Source: Mangifera indica
Taxonomy: Eukaryota > Streptophyta > Magnoliopsida > Sapindales > Anacardiaceae
Length of the DNA stretch: 64,000 nucleotides
Direction: 5' to 3'
NCBI RefSeq assembly: GCF_011075055.1
Contig: NC_058150.1
Coordinates: 11,074,330 to 11,138,329 of the forward strand
Position numbers and translations under genes: made by a program. This document shows, one piece after another, positions 35,601 through 46,832 of the stretch. The notes under the pieces were generated by a model. That model was not told where the DNA came from. It made no database searches and saw only the letters and a program-made list of their open reading frames with translations. Positions within the stretch are counted from its first letter, which is position 1; the number at the start of each line of letters is the position of its first letter.

Positions 35601-35939
35601 TAAGCGACAATGACAAAGCCAACAAGTTTTGCAAATAGAGTTATAGAGCAACAGGGCAACAGTGGGAGAGACAATTGATCAACTCATGGAGGCGCATGAA
35701 AGCAAAGGCATTAACGTCTTTTCACATGATTGGATTTGTTGATATGTTTAATTTGTATTACCTTTCTATTTGTTATTTCAATTTGATAATTTATAAGTAC
35801 ATTTTTTGGATTGTAGGGATTCATTTAATATAGCATATTTGATTTAATTATTTTATATGTAAAAGTTTTAATTTGGTATGTCGATTTAAATACACATTCC
35901 GTGTAAAGATATATAGCTGCAAAAGAGTGTTACAGGAAG

Positions 35940-36100
35940 ACTGTGGACAGATGTCAGAAACTAGGTGCAAAAGTGCTCTCCTTGTAAATTAGGACTGTTA
36001 CAGCCTCTTCCGATTCTGACACAGGTGTTCTGAAACATAACATTAGATTTTATTGAAGGAAACGCCTAAGTCTATGGAGGTCTGCCAAGTCAGTTTTGGA
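35940..36100 (+). pseudogene. Possible Gypsy integrase N-terminal scrap
   Basis: Across a frameshift this reads RCQKLGAK, then QPLPILTQVF and NITLDFIEG, which resemble the segment joining the integrase zinc finger to the core in plant Gypsy elements. It is short and lies within 600 bases of the NTH1 stop, so it could overlap the 3' untranslated region. The stretch 35,601-35,939 between D1 and this scrap shows nothing recognisable. Confidence 0.4.
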
Positions 36101-36633
36101 AGGACTCTAAAATCTGTTATATCGCTTGCACTGTATCTTCTTTACCTAGAAACGGAGCTGACATGTTTAAATTTGTTCACAATTTTCAAACAAATTCCTC
36201 TCAATATTTATTAATACTGTAAAGAAATACATAACAAGACAAATTTCAAAAAAACACAAAATTATAGCATTTTGCTGCATTACTAATATCAATACTAGTC
36301 CATAGATTACATTTGTTTAATCTCAATTTATCCCCTGATTTTATACTACAGTGCTAGTTCAACTTGAGAATTTGGAAGTTCTGCTTAAATAAGACCCTCA
36401 ACATCACATTGCTCCCATTTCCTACTAACCAAAATTTGGGGAGCAGCCATCTATCAAGACTGAAGCACACAATGCCTACCAATTATACGAGGTATTAAGC
36501 ACAGTAACCCTTTGAAAAGAGAGTCTGTCATCCTTCCATAACCAAACACTTAATGATAGGAAAAATTGGTGAGCAAGATGGTACAGGAAACCAGTTGTTC
36601 CACAAACAGTGAACTTAAACCAATATATTATAT
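36101..36633 (-). other. NTH1 3' flank and probable 3' untranslated region
   Basis: This lies directly downstream of the NTH1 stop codon at 36,634-36,636. No other gene was seen on either strand. Part of it is presumably transcribed as 3' UTR, but no polyadenylation site was fixed by eye. Confidence 0.4.
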
Positions 36634-39600
36634 CTACCTGCGTCCACACTTTTTTGACTTAGATGATGGACTTGCAGATTCCTTGAATGCGGATGGGCAG
36701 AGGTCATTGATGCTGCACATTTCACAACGAGGCCTAAGAGGGGTGCATATTGTTTGTCCAAATCCCACCTGTTCACAGGAAAATTCAGGGCAATAGATTC
36801 ACTTTTTGTTGCAAGGCCTTCATCAATTAATGGTACAGCTGTTAAAAGGAACAAAAGCTTATGAAATTCAGGTGAGAAAGACACTGCATATTTTCTCACC
36901 TGAATTTACCAGCTGACCCTAATCTTATTTAGTTGGACCAATTAGAGCTCACCAAGACAACTATAAACACTTTAATCCCCTATTATGTTTCTTCATGCCT
37001 TACCAACAGAATTAAAGAAAAATTGAATAAATGAGCATGTCATCAAATATCTGAATCATATAATTGCTAATGAGTGTAAGGCATAATAAAAATGAAAGAG
37101 CTCCAACATACCAAAAGAGGGTTAATAGGAACCCATTCTTCCTTTGGAAGCCACAACTGCAATACCTCTCTTGTTTCCTCTGGGGATGAAGTTTTCTAGA
37201 AAAGAACAGGAGGATTTTGAAATAAATATGGTTTAAATCCAATGGACATGATGAGGATCACCTCAAGCATATCAACATGGTTTAAATTACATCTTGCAAC
37301 ACAGAAGATTCTTATTTTTTAATAATGTGATCAATCCATTTCCAAAGGTTTACCTCAATCATCTTTCCTACCAGAATATACTAACAATTAGAAGGAAAAT
37401 TAGAATTGTAACTATTTTCTAAATAAAATAGGAAATATTAATAATAAACAGAATATACATCAAATTTTGCAGTGAAATGCTTATGTTCACCAAATGATTT
37501 CAACAGTTGGCCTCTTCTTTGACATTGATTCTGCTCAAGATAGGTCAAATATACAAAGACCATAACTTTGGTAATTTCAATTTAAAACTTGACCTTTGGT
37601 AATTTTGATTGCAAATGTTCAAAATGGCAATAAAAAAATTTAAAGAAATGATCATAGAATAATAATTTTGGCACAGAAATATCGAATGATGCTTATCATT
37701 ACGGTAGACAAAGAGATCACCTGCTTTCCGCCTTGCTTCGATACCCATCCAAGCCGATTGCATATACGGTGCACATGAGTATCTACACATATCCCTTGAA
37801 CATTGTCCCATCCAACATTCATGACCTAAAGAACCACAAGACCATATAACTTTATTGAAACTTACTTCTCTTTCAGTTAAAAAAAAGAAATTTCGGGAAA
37901 CTATGTTAATGTCTGTTTATGGTAAATGTAATTTGATCTTACCAAGTAAGCCATCTTAGGACCTATTCCTGGAAGTAAGAGCAACTCCTTCAATGAGCTA
38001 GGTATGTCACCATCATACTTTATGAGGCAAATCTTAGCAATTTTCTTCATATTACCAGCCTTTCTTGCATAAAATCCAACCTGTTGTGAGGGAGCTACAT
38101 AAGCTGATGCAGTAAATATCTCACAAATAAGATTAATAAAAATATGTAGCAATATTAAAGTTATTCGGATATTAAGTCTCTGTCAAAACAGCCCTCATTA
38201 GCTCATTTAAAGTTTGACATAGATCCTATGAGGATGTCTTGGTACACTTGGCTGCTAAGGGAACGTACTGGGTAAATCAAGTCCTTGATGGTTGCTTCAT
38301 CAGCTCTGTCAATGGCTTCTGCAGTAAGCAGATCATTTTGAAGGAGTCGCTGTATTGCTCCTGCACTTCCAAGACAAACTTTGTGAAGCCAACCAGTATA
38401 AGGAGCATGAGCAACAAACTTGTGTATATAATTTAGAAGGATTTGCACTGATTTTCTTCCACTCATTTGTTATTAAAGTATTATAAAGGAAAACAAAATA
38501 TTTATTCCTTACAGATCTTTGGAAATTAAAGTGTGAATTAAGCTGAAATGTAAGAATATAATCAGCAATAGTATCTAGAAGGAAGAATACATCAGTGCTT
38601 GTTTATTTATCAGCAGAACTGATATTTCTACATGTTTGAATAAACCTCAAGTACAACCATTTAGCAAATACGGAGAACACGCTTCATAACTGTATGACAG
38701 GCAACAACCTTGGAGATTTCAACAAATGTTTCAAACTGTGCTGTTAAAGAACCCAAATATGCAATTTTATTCTTTAGGTTTGAAGATAAAACTTGTCCTT
38801 AAATCCAAAATGGTGAATCTAAAATAATACCTCCCCTCCACCCAAAAGGGGGTTCTCTTTAATTTATCTGTTTTGGGCTGAAATAATTATAGGCAGGCTC
38901 CAATTTACCGTTTGACCAAATGTTCACATTTACCACCACACGACTACTGGCTACAAAACTCCAAATATACTGATTCCTGATAGAAAGATAAAGAAAAGCT
39001 TGTTCTATAAATATCATTCCCAACTGAAAAAATGAAAGGAAGAAACAGAATTGTAAGAACTTGCCATGAGTAACATTATCCTTGGTTTGGCTTGATAGAA
39101 GTGATGATACTAGGACTGCAAACCTTCTTTCCTGACAAGAAAAAAGAGAGAACTAAATCAACCTATTATGTGGTTCTGACATCAAATATGTGATCAAATC
39201 ACAAAGCATTGACAATATAGAAGATAACAAAATGTCTACCAGAATGTAAAGTATCTCTAAAAATATTCTGATGAGACCTTTCCATGGGTGAAGTTTAAGC
39301 TTCACATCAGGTAATGGGCAAACTTGAAAGTAATCTCATTGATTCTAAGAGGTATTACATCATTGTCCCACTGTATAACTTCAAGAGAGCAAAGGATCTG
39401 TCCCAATACTGAGAACAGATTTCTAATCCATGTCCCAAATCAGCCAAATCGTTTATTACCCCTGTTGATGAGATAGATCTCAATGCCAACTTAATTATAT
39501 CAGCCTGGTCCACCACATATGCCATGCGGGAAGGTCACAAAATTTTTTCCAAAATTTGAATGAATTTTCACAATACTAAAGAGGAAATAAAATCTGACTT

Positions 39601-42600
39601 GTGTTTGATGGCATGACTCCTTTCCCAAAACTTTCAAATAGTTCTGTAGGAGTTATATCAATAGATTCCAACCCCATCCCACTCCAATGCATCATGTTAT
39701 ATTTTGAGAGGAAATATTACTCTTTCTAACTCTCATAGTCGATACGTGACTCAAATATTCGTGTCATTCTATTAGGGACCCAACACAAATATTATTAATA
39801 TTAAATAATGTTGAGAGATGTCAGCATTATTTTACTTACTTTCATATTCAAATCAAAATATATCCATTTGAATATATAACTTTTAGATAAATATACTAAA
39901 ATTAAAAGACTCTCCTCTTCCCTCAATCCAATCACTTCTATTTATTCTACTAACATCTAACTTTCAGATTCAAATAATATTTAAATTAAATATCTTATCC
40001 TAATCTCAAATATCATATCCTAATCTCAAAGATCTAATCCTAATAAAATATTTTATTCAAATCATATATATTCTTAATTAATTTTATAATAATTATTATA
40101 ATTAACCTAACATTACACACCCCTTTGAAAACCACCTTATCCTCAAGATGGACTTTATATAATTGGTAAGTGTTTTGTGTTTCAGCTTGACGGGTGAAAG
40201 GTTCCCTAGTAGGTAAGTTGTCTTTGGGTTAAGTCTAATGGTTGGGCCTAAGTAATAATAATTTGTGTTTGGGTTTGATTGTGAGTAGTTTAGTGGATTG
40301 GATTGATGGTTATTAGTGTATGGGTTTGAGTGGTGATTAACACCCAATGCAAATTGGGTTGGGTTGTTATTGAGAAATGGGTTGATTTTTGGGTTAATTA
40401 AATGCGTTTCTAAACAAAGTCGGTTATCTATGACCCAAATTTTCTCTATTGCTATTCGTTTCGCCTTTCTAGATCAACCTTTTCATTCTTTTCCAATCTC
40501 ACCTCCCTAGTAAAGACACAAGGCAAAAATGTGCACAATCAATATCCAATGTTTGGGTTTCACTAAAATATTTCGCCTCATCATTGGAATCTGTCAATCT
40601 TCCATTTTGGACTTGAATCGAGTTTGTACACTTTGTCATCAGCGACTCTAGTTCCGCCATTGTTTCTTCTTTGTCGTCGCCATTAAAAGATAACACCTTT
40701 AAGTTATTCATGTTCTTTTTCATTACTCAAAAGTCTCTAGCTAGACAATCCAAACTAGCATCTATGGCATCCAACTTATTCGTCACCATCCCGTAATCTC
40801 CAAATCAATACTTCAACCTCTTCTCAACCATGCCCAAGTCTCATGTGCTCTAATACCAATTTGATAGGAACCTAACACAAATATTATTAATATTAAATAA
40901 AATAATGATGACAATAAGAAGTGTCAACTGCTCCCTAAAGGCCATAACCTCCCTATCAGCTAAAGACTACACAAAATACCAAAATAACAATACTCTACTC
41001 TTCTTCAATCCAACCACCTTTATTTGTTTTACCAATATCTAATTTTCAAATTCAAATAATATTCAAATCAAATATTTTATCCTAATCTAAAAGATCATAT
41101 CGTAATTAAATATTTTTATTCAAATCACATTTTTTCTTAATTAATTATTATAATAATAATTATTATTGAATCCTAACACATCCCCTCATAAATTTCTAAC
41201 TCATATAAAGTAAAGATTGTTGCATACACATGATTATAAATCTTGCACTTTGATGATTTCCATAAGTGAAGTTACTTAAAAATGGCCTTTTATACCCATT
41301 TTTGTTAGTTAAGCAACCTTTTACATTTTGCATTAACTGCCCTTTAATTGAAATTGACTTAAAAGCACAATATCACTAAATTACATAAAACAATGTTGAC
41401 CATCCTATGACGTCTAAGAGATGTGCTTATTACATGGACCTTATGTTTAATAGAAAACTTAGAATATAAGATGTTAGAAACCCAGTTTTTATTCAACTAA
41501 AACAAAAAATTATAACACAAAAATATAATAAACTAAAAATTATTTCATTAATAAAAGAATTACAAAATAAACCGAACAATTCGAAGAGTTTAAGACTTTC
41601 CATTCCGAACAGTTCAACGAGTCCAAGACTTCTTATTTTCCCACCATTTGAGGGGTTAGAGACCTCCTTGAATCAGCCAAGGATGGCTATCCAAATACAA
41701 AACTCTAACATTTTTTTCTCCCCTCTTTTGAAACCTAAAGAGTCTATTTATAATGGAGATCTACTATTGGATTGAAGACAAGTGTTTCAATCCTAACATT
41801 TTCCTCCCCTTCAAAGCCACTTTGTCCTCAAGATAGATTTTTTTTTTATTTATATATATATATATATATTTTAAATTTTTTTAAAGCAATTACAAAATAC
41901 AATATTATCTCCACTTTGTCTATACTATAGTTCCATCCTTTTACTTTTCATTTCCTCGTGACTTTCTTCTTCTTTTTTTTTTTTTAATATTCTGCCACCT
42001 GCTACTACCTCCCATTTTCTGACTTTTTCTTTTGACCAACTTTTTCTACAATTGTCTTATCTTTTGTTGTCTCCATTTCAATTTTTTTTTCTCTCTCTTT
42101 CTTTCTTTCTATTCTCTTCTTTCTTCTCTTCTCGTCTTTTCTCTTCTTCTTTCTCCCTTCTCTTCGTCTTTTCTCTTCTTCTTCTTCACTGTTTTTGTTG
42201 TTTCCTTTTTCCTTTTCTTTCTTCTGTTTTTTTTCAACCATTTCTCGGGATCAACGCTAGCAACTTTTCAGGTCTCCGATCGTCATCATCATGTTGATTT
42301 GTTTTCCCATTGTCGATTTGCCTTTCACCATCATCATCTCTCGCCAATCTCATTCCAGTAAAGCCTTTCAGCGACAATCCACCTTCAGCTGATGACTTTT
42401 TGACTTTTCCATCCATCTCCGGTCATTTGTCTCACCAAAATCGCAACAAAAACCAAGATCGAAATGCTCTGATACCATTTTATTTGGAACCCAACTCTTA
42501 TTCAACTAAAACAGAAAATTAAAATACAAAAATATGATAAACTAAAAATTATTTCATCAATAAAAGGGTTATAAAATAAACCGAATAATTCAAGGAGTTT

Positions 42601-45069
42601 GGAACTTCCCATTCCAAACAGTTCGAAAAGTCCGGGACCTCCCATTTTCCAACCATTTGAGGCGTCGAAAACCTTCCTGAATCAACCAATGATGGCTGCC
42701 CAGATACAAAACCCCAATATTTTTTTTCTCCCTTCTTTTGAAACCTAAAGAGCCTATTTATAATGAAGATCTACCGTTGGACAAGTATTTCAATCCTAAC
42801 ATAAGAAAATTACATTGTACCGTTAAAGATAATTAACCTTAAAGAAACCAAAGACTAAGATATTTTAGATAAGTAAATGGCAGTATATATGGAGGAAACT
42901 TTCAGGCACTAATTTCCACATAAAAAAATGGTTAAGTAAACAATTACAAGCCATGTTGAGGTAAAGAGAAAGAAAAACATTCACAATGAGTCTACGGCTT
43001 GTTTTTATCATCCCTTGCAATAATTTGTTATGCACATAATAAGTTCTAAGAAGGATCTAATATTCCTAGAGTTTGATAAGGTGTGCTGTTGCATAAAGAC
43101 TCCTGCAGTTCTAAAAATAGCATAAAAGAAAGATATATGCTCATGTCATAATTTGCATAAAGAAACTGCTATTGCCAGTAATCCGAGGGCAAATGATCCA
43201 TCTTTTAACCATAGCTGATATATTATGATCATACCTTAGGTGGAAGAGAACTACCAGCTTTCTCACATCCCATAGAATCTACAGGTGCATCTTCTGAAGC
43301 CCTCATTTTGCGAATTCCCTCAAGAACTTTTTCCCAATTGGCAGGTGATTCACCTATAGAGGATAAGTGCATTAATTAGATTTTTAACTGAGCGAAGCAT
43401 CCAAATAAAAAAAATTCAACAATAAAGATCCCTATTTTTTAATGCAGTGGAAAATTGACATAATGAAAGGGCTAACATGTTGTAATTCTTCTAGATAACA
43501 AGTTTAGATTTTTGTTGACTGTTGAAAATATGAAATTGGTTATCTCAGCTTTACATGCTCAACTGACACTTTGTAGTTTATGCTGCATTTCTGCTCATAT
43601 CTTTAGATAGCATCAGGTGTTGAACAATAAAAGCTAATAGAAAAAATATAGTTGAAACTTTTGGAAAATAGGCAGAAACCTCCACTTGATACACTGAACT
43701 CAAAACTTATTGAACAATGATAAAAGCAACTAGATAACAAAAAAGAGTATCATGTAAATCCAAAATTTTGGATGAGAAACCTTCAAAAATATTTTATATG
43801 TTGCCAAAATTGAAATTATATTGAAAGAAATTAAGAAAACTGATACTTCTGAGACTGCATCAGTGTATCCAATTTTCAGCATACAATGTTCTTCTCAAGA
43901 AAATATCTTATTTAATTATAATTTCAAATGCCAGAAAGAAGGCAATAAGTGCTAGAGTGGGATGTCAAATATAAATGGAATTAATAGATATTACTCTGTG
44001 AGACTCTCTTCGTTGCCAATTGATAAAAATAGAATAAAATAAAACAATTTGAAAGTATATACTTCTATATTTACCTCTTAGCCCAATCAGAGAGGCAGCT
44101 TCAGTCTTCACAGCAAGTGTATCTGGCTTGGATTTTGAGTTCCCTGTAAAAACATCTCTATTAGAAGAAACAACTTCCATGTCTATATCTGTCAGAAATG
44201 TGTTAGCGTGTATGTAGTCAAGCACAAATTCTCATCACTTTTGAACGGCTGACGGATGTATGTTGACCAGAAACGGGTAATGACCTTTGGCTATATAAAC
44301 ATTACAAAAGTAATAATCTTCTCAAACAAATTTTAGAAGATGTCAGATATGGGCAAAGAAAATAGTCACTGGAGAGCTTACTTGACATCACAGATCCATT
44401 TTCCTTATTGTATGCAAATTCTTCTATGTCTGGTACTTCACATGCCTGTAATAAAAACAAAAGTGAAAACAAAGCGATCACGACGGCAACTCTTAAATAT
44501 GAATTATCAATCAATTTTAAAGAAAAATAAAACCACGTAAAATATAAAATCCAAGAAAATATTAAAATTCATACATCACAAAGAAGCATTAACCATTAAA
44601 CTCTAGAAAGCATAAACACTTTGAATCACAACAATAATCTCCAATTGACTGCATTCTAGCTCTTAGAAAGACTAAGAAACTTCTCATATAACTCATAAAA
44701 CTTCAACAATAATTCACATGTAAAAGTAAGGCTCAGTTAAAAGCAGAAACACAAACTCAAAAAAAAAAAAAATCTTTTTCTCTTCCATTCAACATAAAAA
44801 TGAAATTAACACTTGCTGATAACAAAGGGGTATCTTACTTTGTGGGCATTTTGAGGCTTGCTGAGTCTATTTCTCCTGACAAAAACACGAAGCCCTGGAG
44901 ATGAAAAATAACATGAGAGCAAGTGAAATTAAACAAACTGGAATGGAATTTAATGGTGTTTGAGTTGTATCTCACCTGGGTTAGAAGGAGGCGTGGAGAT
45001 TTCAGGCTTGGATTCAAGGCTTTTGGAGTACAATCTTGTGTTTGGCATTCTGAGAAGACCGCGAGACAT
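36634..45069 (-). CDS. NTH1: Endonuclease III homologue (bifunctional DNA glycosylase/AP lyase), 11 exons
   Basis: Base-excision repair enzyme that removes oxidised pyrimidines and nicks the abasic site. Coding exons (minus strand): 45,069-44,976; 44,894-44,839; 44,445-44,382; 44,188-44,075; 43,353-43,235; 39,131-39,065; 38,360-38,269; 38,080-37,943; 37,825-37,721; 37,195-37,112; 36,768-36,634. They total 1,068 bases, 355 residues, with no stop or frame break. The helix-hairpin-helix LPGIGPKMA carries the catalytic Lys (about residue 244), and CVDTHVHR the catalytic Asp (about 263). Cys 319, 326, 329 and 335 form the C-x6-C-x2-C-x5-C 4Fe-4S loop. [18 protein letters not shown] is the conserved N-terminal helix. 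Nine introns are GT-AG; intron 6 is GC-AG. An in-frame Met at 45,147 would add 26 residues, possibly an organelle transit peptide. Plant family members are plastid or nuclear proteins of about 350-380 residues. Confidence 0.95.
38361..39064 (-). other. NTH1 intron 6 with a GC-AG splice pair
   Basis: The donor side reads ...ACTCATG|GCAAGT and the acceptor GTGCAG|GAGCAA. Only the GC donor keeps the frame: exon 6 is 67 bases and exon 7 is 92. The nearest GT in the same spot (four bases later) would shift it. GCAAGT is the commonest form of the minor GC donor class in plants. Confidence 0.85.
39765..41183 (-). mobile_element. TRIM-like short LTR element I in NTH1 intron 5
   Basis: The element is 39,770-41,178 (1,409 bp). 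LTRs of 343 bp (39,770-40,112) and 317 bp (40,862-41,178) share ACACAAATATTATTAATATT and end CCTAACA. Flanking 5-mers are CATTC and CATCC, a target duplication with one mismatch. On the minus strand the primer site reads TGGTATTAGAGC just inside the right LTR. A purine-rich tract with an LEDKV-type coding trace lies just inside the left LTR, so the element shares the transcription direction of NTH1. The 750-bp interior has one gag-like scrap ([20 protein letters not shown]; 40,499-40,723). It is too small to be autonomous and looks like a deleted Gypsy chromovirus derivative. Confidence 0.8.
41850..41870. repeat. TA dinucleotide repeat
   Basis: Short (TA)n microsatellite inside TRIM-like element II, next to its 3' LTR. 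Confidence 0.8.
41963..42233. repeat. Long pyrimidine (TTC/TCTT) tract
   Basis: About 270 bases, almost all T and C on the plus strand (purine-rich on the transcribed minus strand). Long open frames on both strands (42,005-42,241 minus, Lys/Glu/Arg-rich; 42,032-42,361 plus, Phe/Ser/Leu-rich) are a by-product of the low complexity and not genes. It forms the middle of TRIM-like element II. Confidence 0.8.
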
Positions 45070-46075
45070 TTGGGTTCTGATAATAATGAACCTGGAGTTG
45101 GAGGGACCTTTTGTCGACAAATTGTTCTTATATTGTGGCAAATTCAAGCAGGCAATTAGTGGCCAATTTTATCTTTTTATTTTGGTTAAAAACTTATGCC
45201 CAACCAAGGTTCGGTGCATTTATAAAGTTTTATTATTTTGAAAATTCTAAGTATTTAATTGTTATCTAATTCATTTAGTTTTTTACTGTTAGTTTAAATT
45301 ATTGATTTACTCTTTTAGTATATTAACAAAAATACCCCTTCCTGCCTCATTTCTCCTCCATGTCTTCATCGCTTTCTATTCCTTCTTCACGGCAGCAGAG
45401 GCCTCTACAGCAGCAACATCGTTTGCAAGGGCTGTGGCATCAACAACACCACCTCCAATGCAAGCTGCACCACTAACAGTACCAACAATCACCTACACCC
45501 AATACAAATAAAGACATATGTAAAAGTTATATTCACAAAATAATGACATTGTTTTGTCCTATTCAACCATTCATCTTCATCATCAAGTTACTAGACTTGG
45601 AAAGCCAAAGTGGGAGTGATGAAAGAGAAAGAGGATTGAACTCCACCAAATGAATCGACAGAGCAACAAGTCTACTTAAAAGCTTAGATTTCTTTACATA
45701 CGCTCAGCCTCTAACTGGTGTCACTTGAGTTACAAAACACGGGAAAAATGAAGAAAAAGAAAAAAGAAGACACAGAAATTTCAGGAAGAAGAACGCACAA
45801 AAATTTCAAAGTTAGAGAGAAAGGAATGAGAAGAATAACAAATCAAATTTCCATCTGCATATCCTTCAATTAGGTTGTCCATCCCTTTTAACAATCAACA
45901 CCTTTATTCACGGCATACACTGCCCAATTAAAATTAAATAATACAAAAGTAAAACTTTCCAATTAAAAACAGAACTAAACAAAGACAAAAAATCCGCTGC
46001 TTATATCTTCATGCGCTTATTTATCTTTTATTCCAATTTGACGTCATTCTGCTTTTAATGGTTCAATTCATAACA
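45070..46075. other. NTH1 upstream region and Gypsy F 3' LTR candidate
   Basis: The NTH1 promoter and 5' UTR must lie in the first few hundred bases. No TATA box was called with confidence. The right part (down from 46,075) is the likely 3' LTR of Gypsy F on the minus strand: it starts TGTTATGAATTG after the purine tract at 46,076-46,087. The outer LTR end was not found. The Ala/Thr-rich plus-strand frame at 45,302-45,511 is not recognised. Confidence 0.45.
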
Positions 46076-46832
46076 AATTCCCTCCCTTCGACTTCCTTGT
46101 CCTCAAGGGGGAAATTTGGGTAGTTGCGCTTCATTATCTCTGCGTATTCCCAAGTCGCCTCATGTGCAAGTTGTCCTTTCCATTATGTTAGAACTTGAGT
46201 TACTGCCTCATTCTTCCTTTTAACCATTCATTGACCAATGACAGCATATGAAATACAACCAGAAAAAAAAGAGCTGGTGGTAGAGTGGCAGAAGCTTGGA
46301 CTTGTGCATGCACTGGCTTGAGCAGGATACATGGAAAACATCATGTATTCCGACATCAATGTGAAAGCTTCTTTTTATTCTCTTTCGATCAGCTAATGAC
46401 TTCATTTAGTTTTAACCTTTCGAGAGATGGTGTTTTAGCAGCTGCAATATAGCTTCCTGAGTTTTTTAAGAAAGGTGTCAACAATTGATCTCTTGGAGTC
46501 ATGTGGAAAATAAGGAATGTGAAGGGGAGAAGCATGCCCATATAAAGCTTCAAAATGTGACATCCTGATGCTAAAGTGATAAAACGTATTGTACCAAAAC
46601 TCTATTTGTGACAGCCATTGATGCTAAGTATGTGGAATTTCTCTGGCCATGCATCTTAGGTAATTCTCTGGGCAATGATTCACCACTTTAGTTTGTCCAT
46701 CCATTTGTGGATGGTAGGTTGCAGAGAGTTGTACTCTAACTCTCTATAATTTGAACAATTCTTGCCAAAATTTACTTACCAAAATTGCCCTGTGATCACT
46801 AGTTATAGAATTTGGCATACCATGCAACTTAT
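46076..46832 (-). pseudogene. Gypsy chromovirus F: integrase C-half and chromodomain
   Basis: Read right to left this is the second half of a Ty3/Gypsy integrase: KLHGMPNSITSDH, FWQELFKL, ATYHPQMDGQTKVVN (catalytic-core region, about 46,830-46,660), then WLSQIEFWYNTF and FEALYG. It then passes to a C-terminal block with VLVQW- and AHEATWEYAEIMKRN-like residues (about 46,200-46,110), which fits a chromodomain. It ends near LEDKEVEG beside a polypurine tract. Stops and frameshifts make it dead. On the right it is cut at 46,832 by a Copia LTR. The preceding integrase half is at 54,560-54,732, on the other strand. Confidence 0.8.

Larger units (their letters stand above)
41467..42806 (-). mobile_element. 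TRIM-like short LTR element II in NTH1 intron 5
   Basis: The element is 41,472-42,801 (1,330 bp), flanked by perfect 5-bp repeats TAAGA (41,467-41,471 and 42,802-42,806). LTRs of 327 bp (41,472-41,798) and 321 bp (42,481-42,801) share the ATAAACTAAAAATTATTTCAT block and end CAATCCTAACA. On the minus strand, TGGTATCAGAGC (about 42,465-42,476) is a perfect primer site and GAAGGGGAGGAAAA precedes the 3' LTR. The interior (682 bp) holds a TA repeat and a long pyrimidine tract but no gag or pol, apart from a LEDKVALKG coding trace beside the 3' LTR, which is like the end of Gypsy chromovirus pol. Same orientation as NTH1. Confidence 0.9.
39132..43234 (-). other. NTH1 intron 5, expanded by two LTR elements
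   Basis: This 4,103-base GT-AG intron lies between exons 5 and 6. Two short LTR elements (39,770-41,178 and 41,472-42,801) make up about two thirds of it; without them and their target repeats it would be about 1.35 kb. The rest is AT-rich with no gene. Confidence 0.85.

Noticed and set aside
36615..36899. 94-codon minus frame across the last NTH1 exon
   Set aside because: It is a different reading frame of exon 11 and the preceding intron. The spliced frame with the four Cys is the real one.
42005..42361. Long open frames on both strands (Lys/Arg/Glu-rich minus, Phe/Ser-rich plus)
   Set aside because: They arise from the long pyrimidine tract within a TRIM-like element. Low complexity on both strands and no domain.
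45180..45350. Possible second MULE-type element near the NTH1 promoter (CCAACCAAGGTTCGGTGCAT resembles the ends of the 30.05-kb element)
   Set aside because: Only one end was seen. No partner inverted repeat or 9-bp duplication was found.
45302..45511. Ala/Thr-rich plus-strand frame upstream of NTH1
   Set aside because: Compositional bias only. The opposite strand reads equally protein-like (Gly/Val/Ala-rich) and neither resembles a known family.
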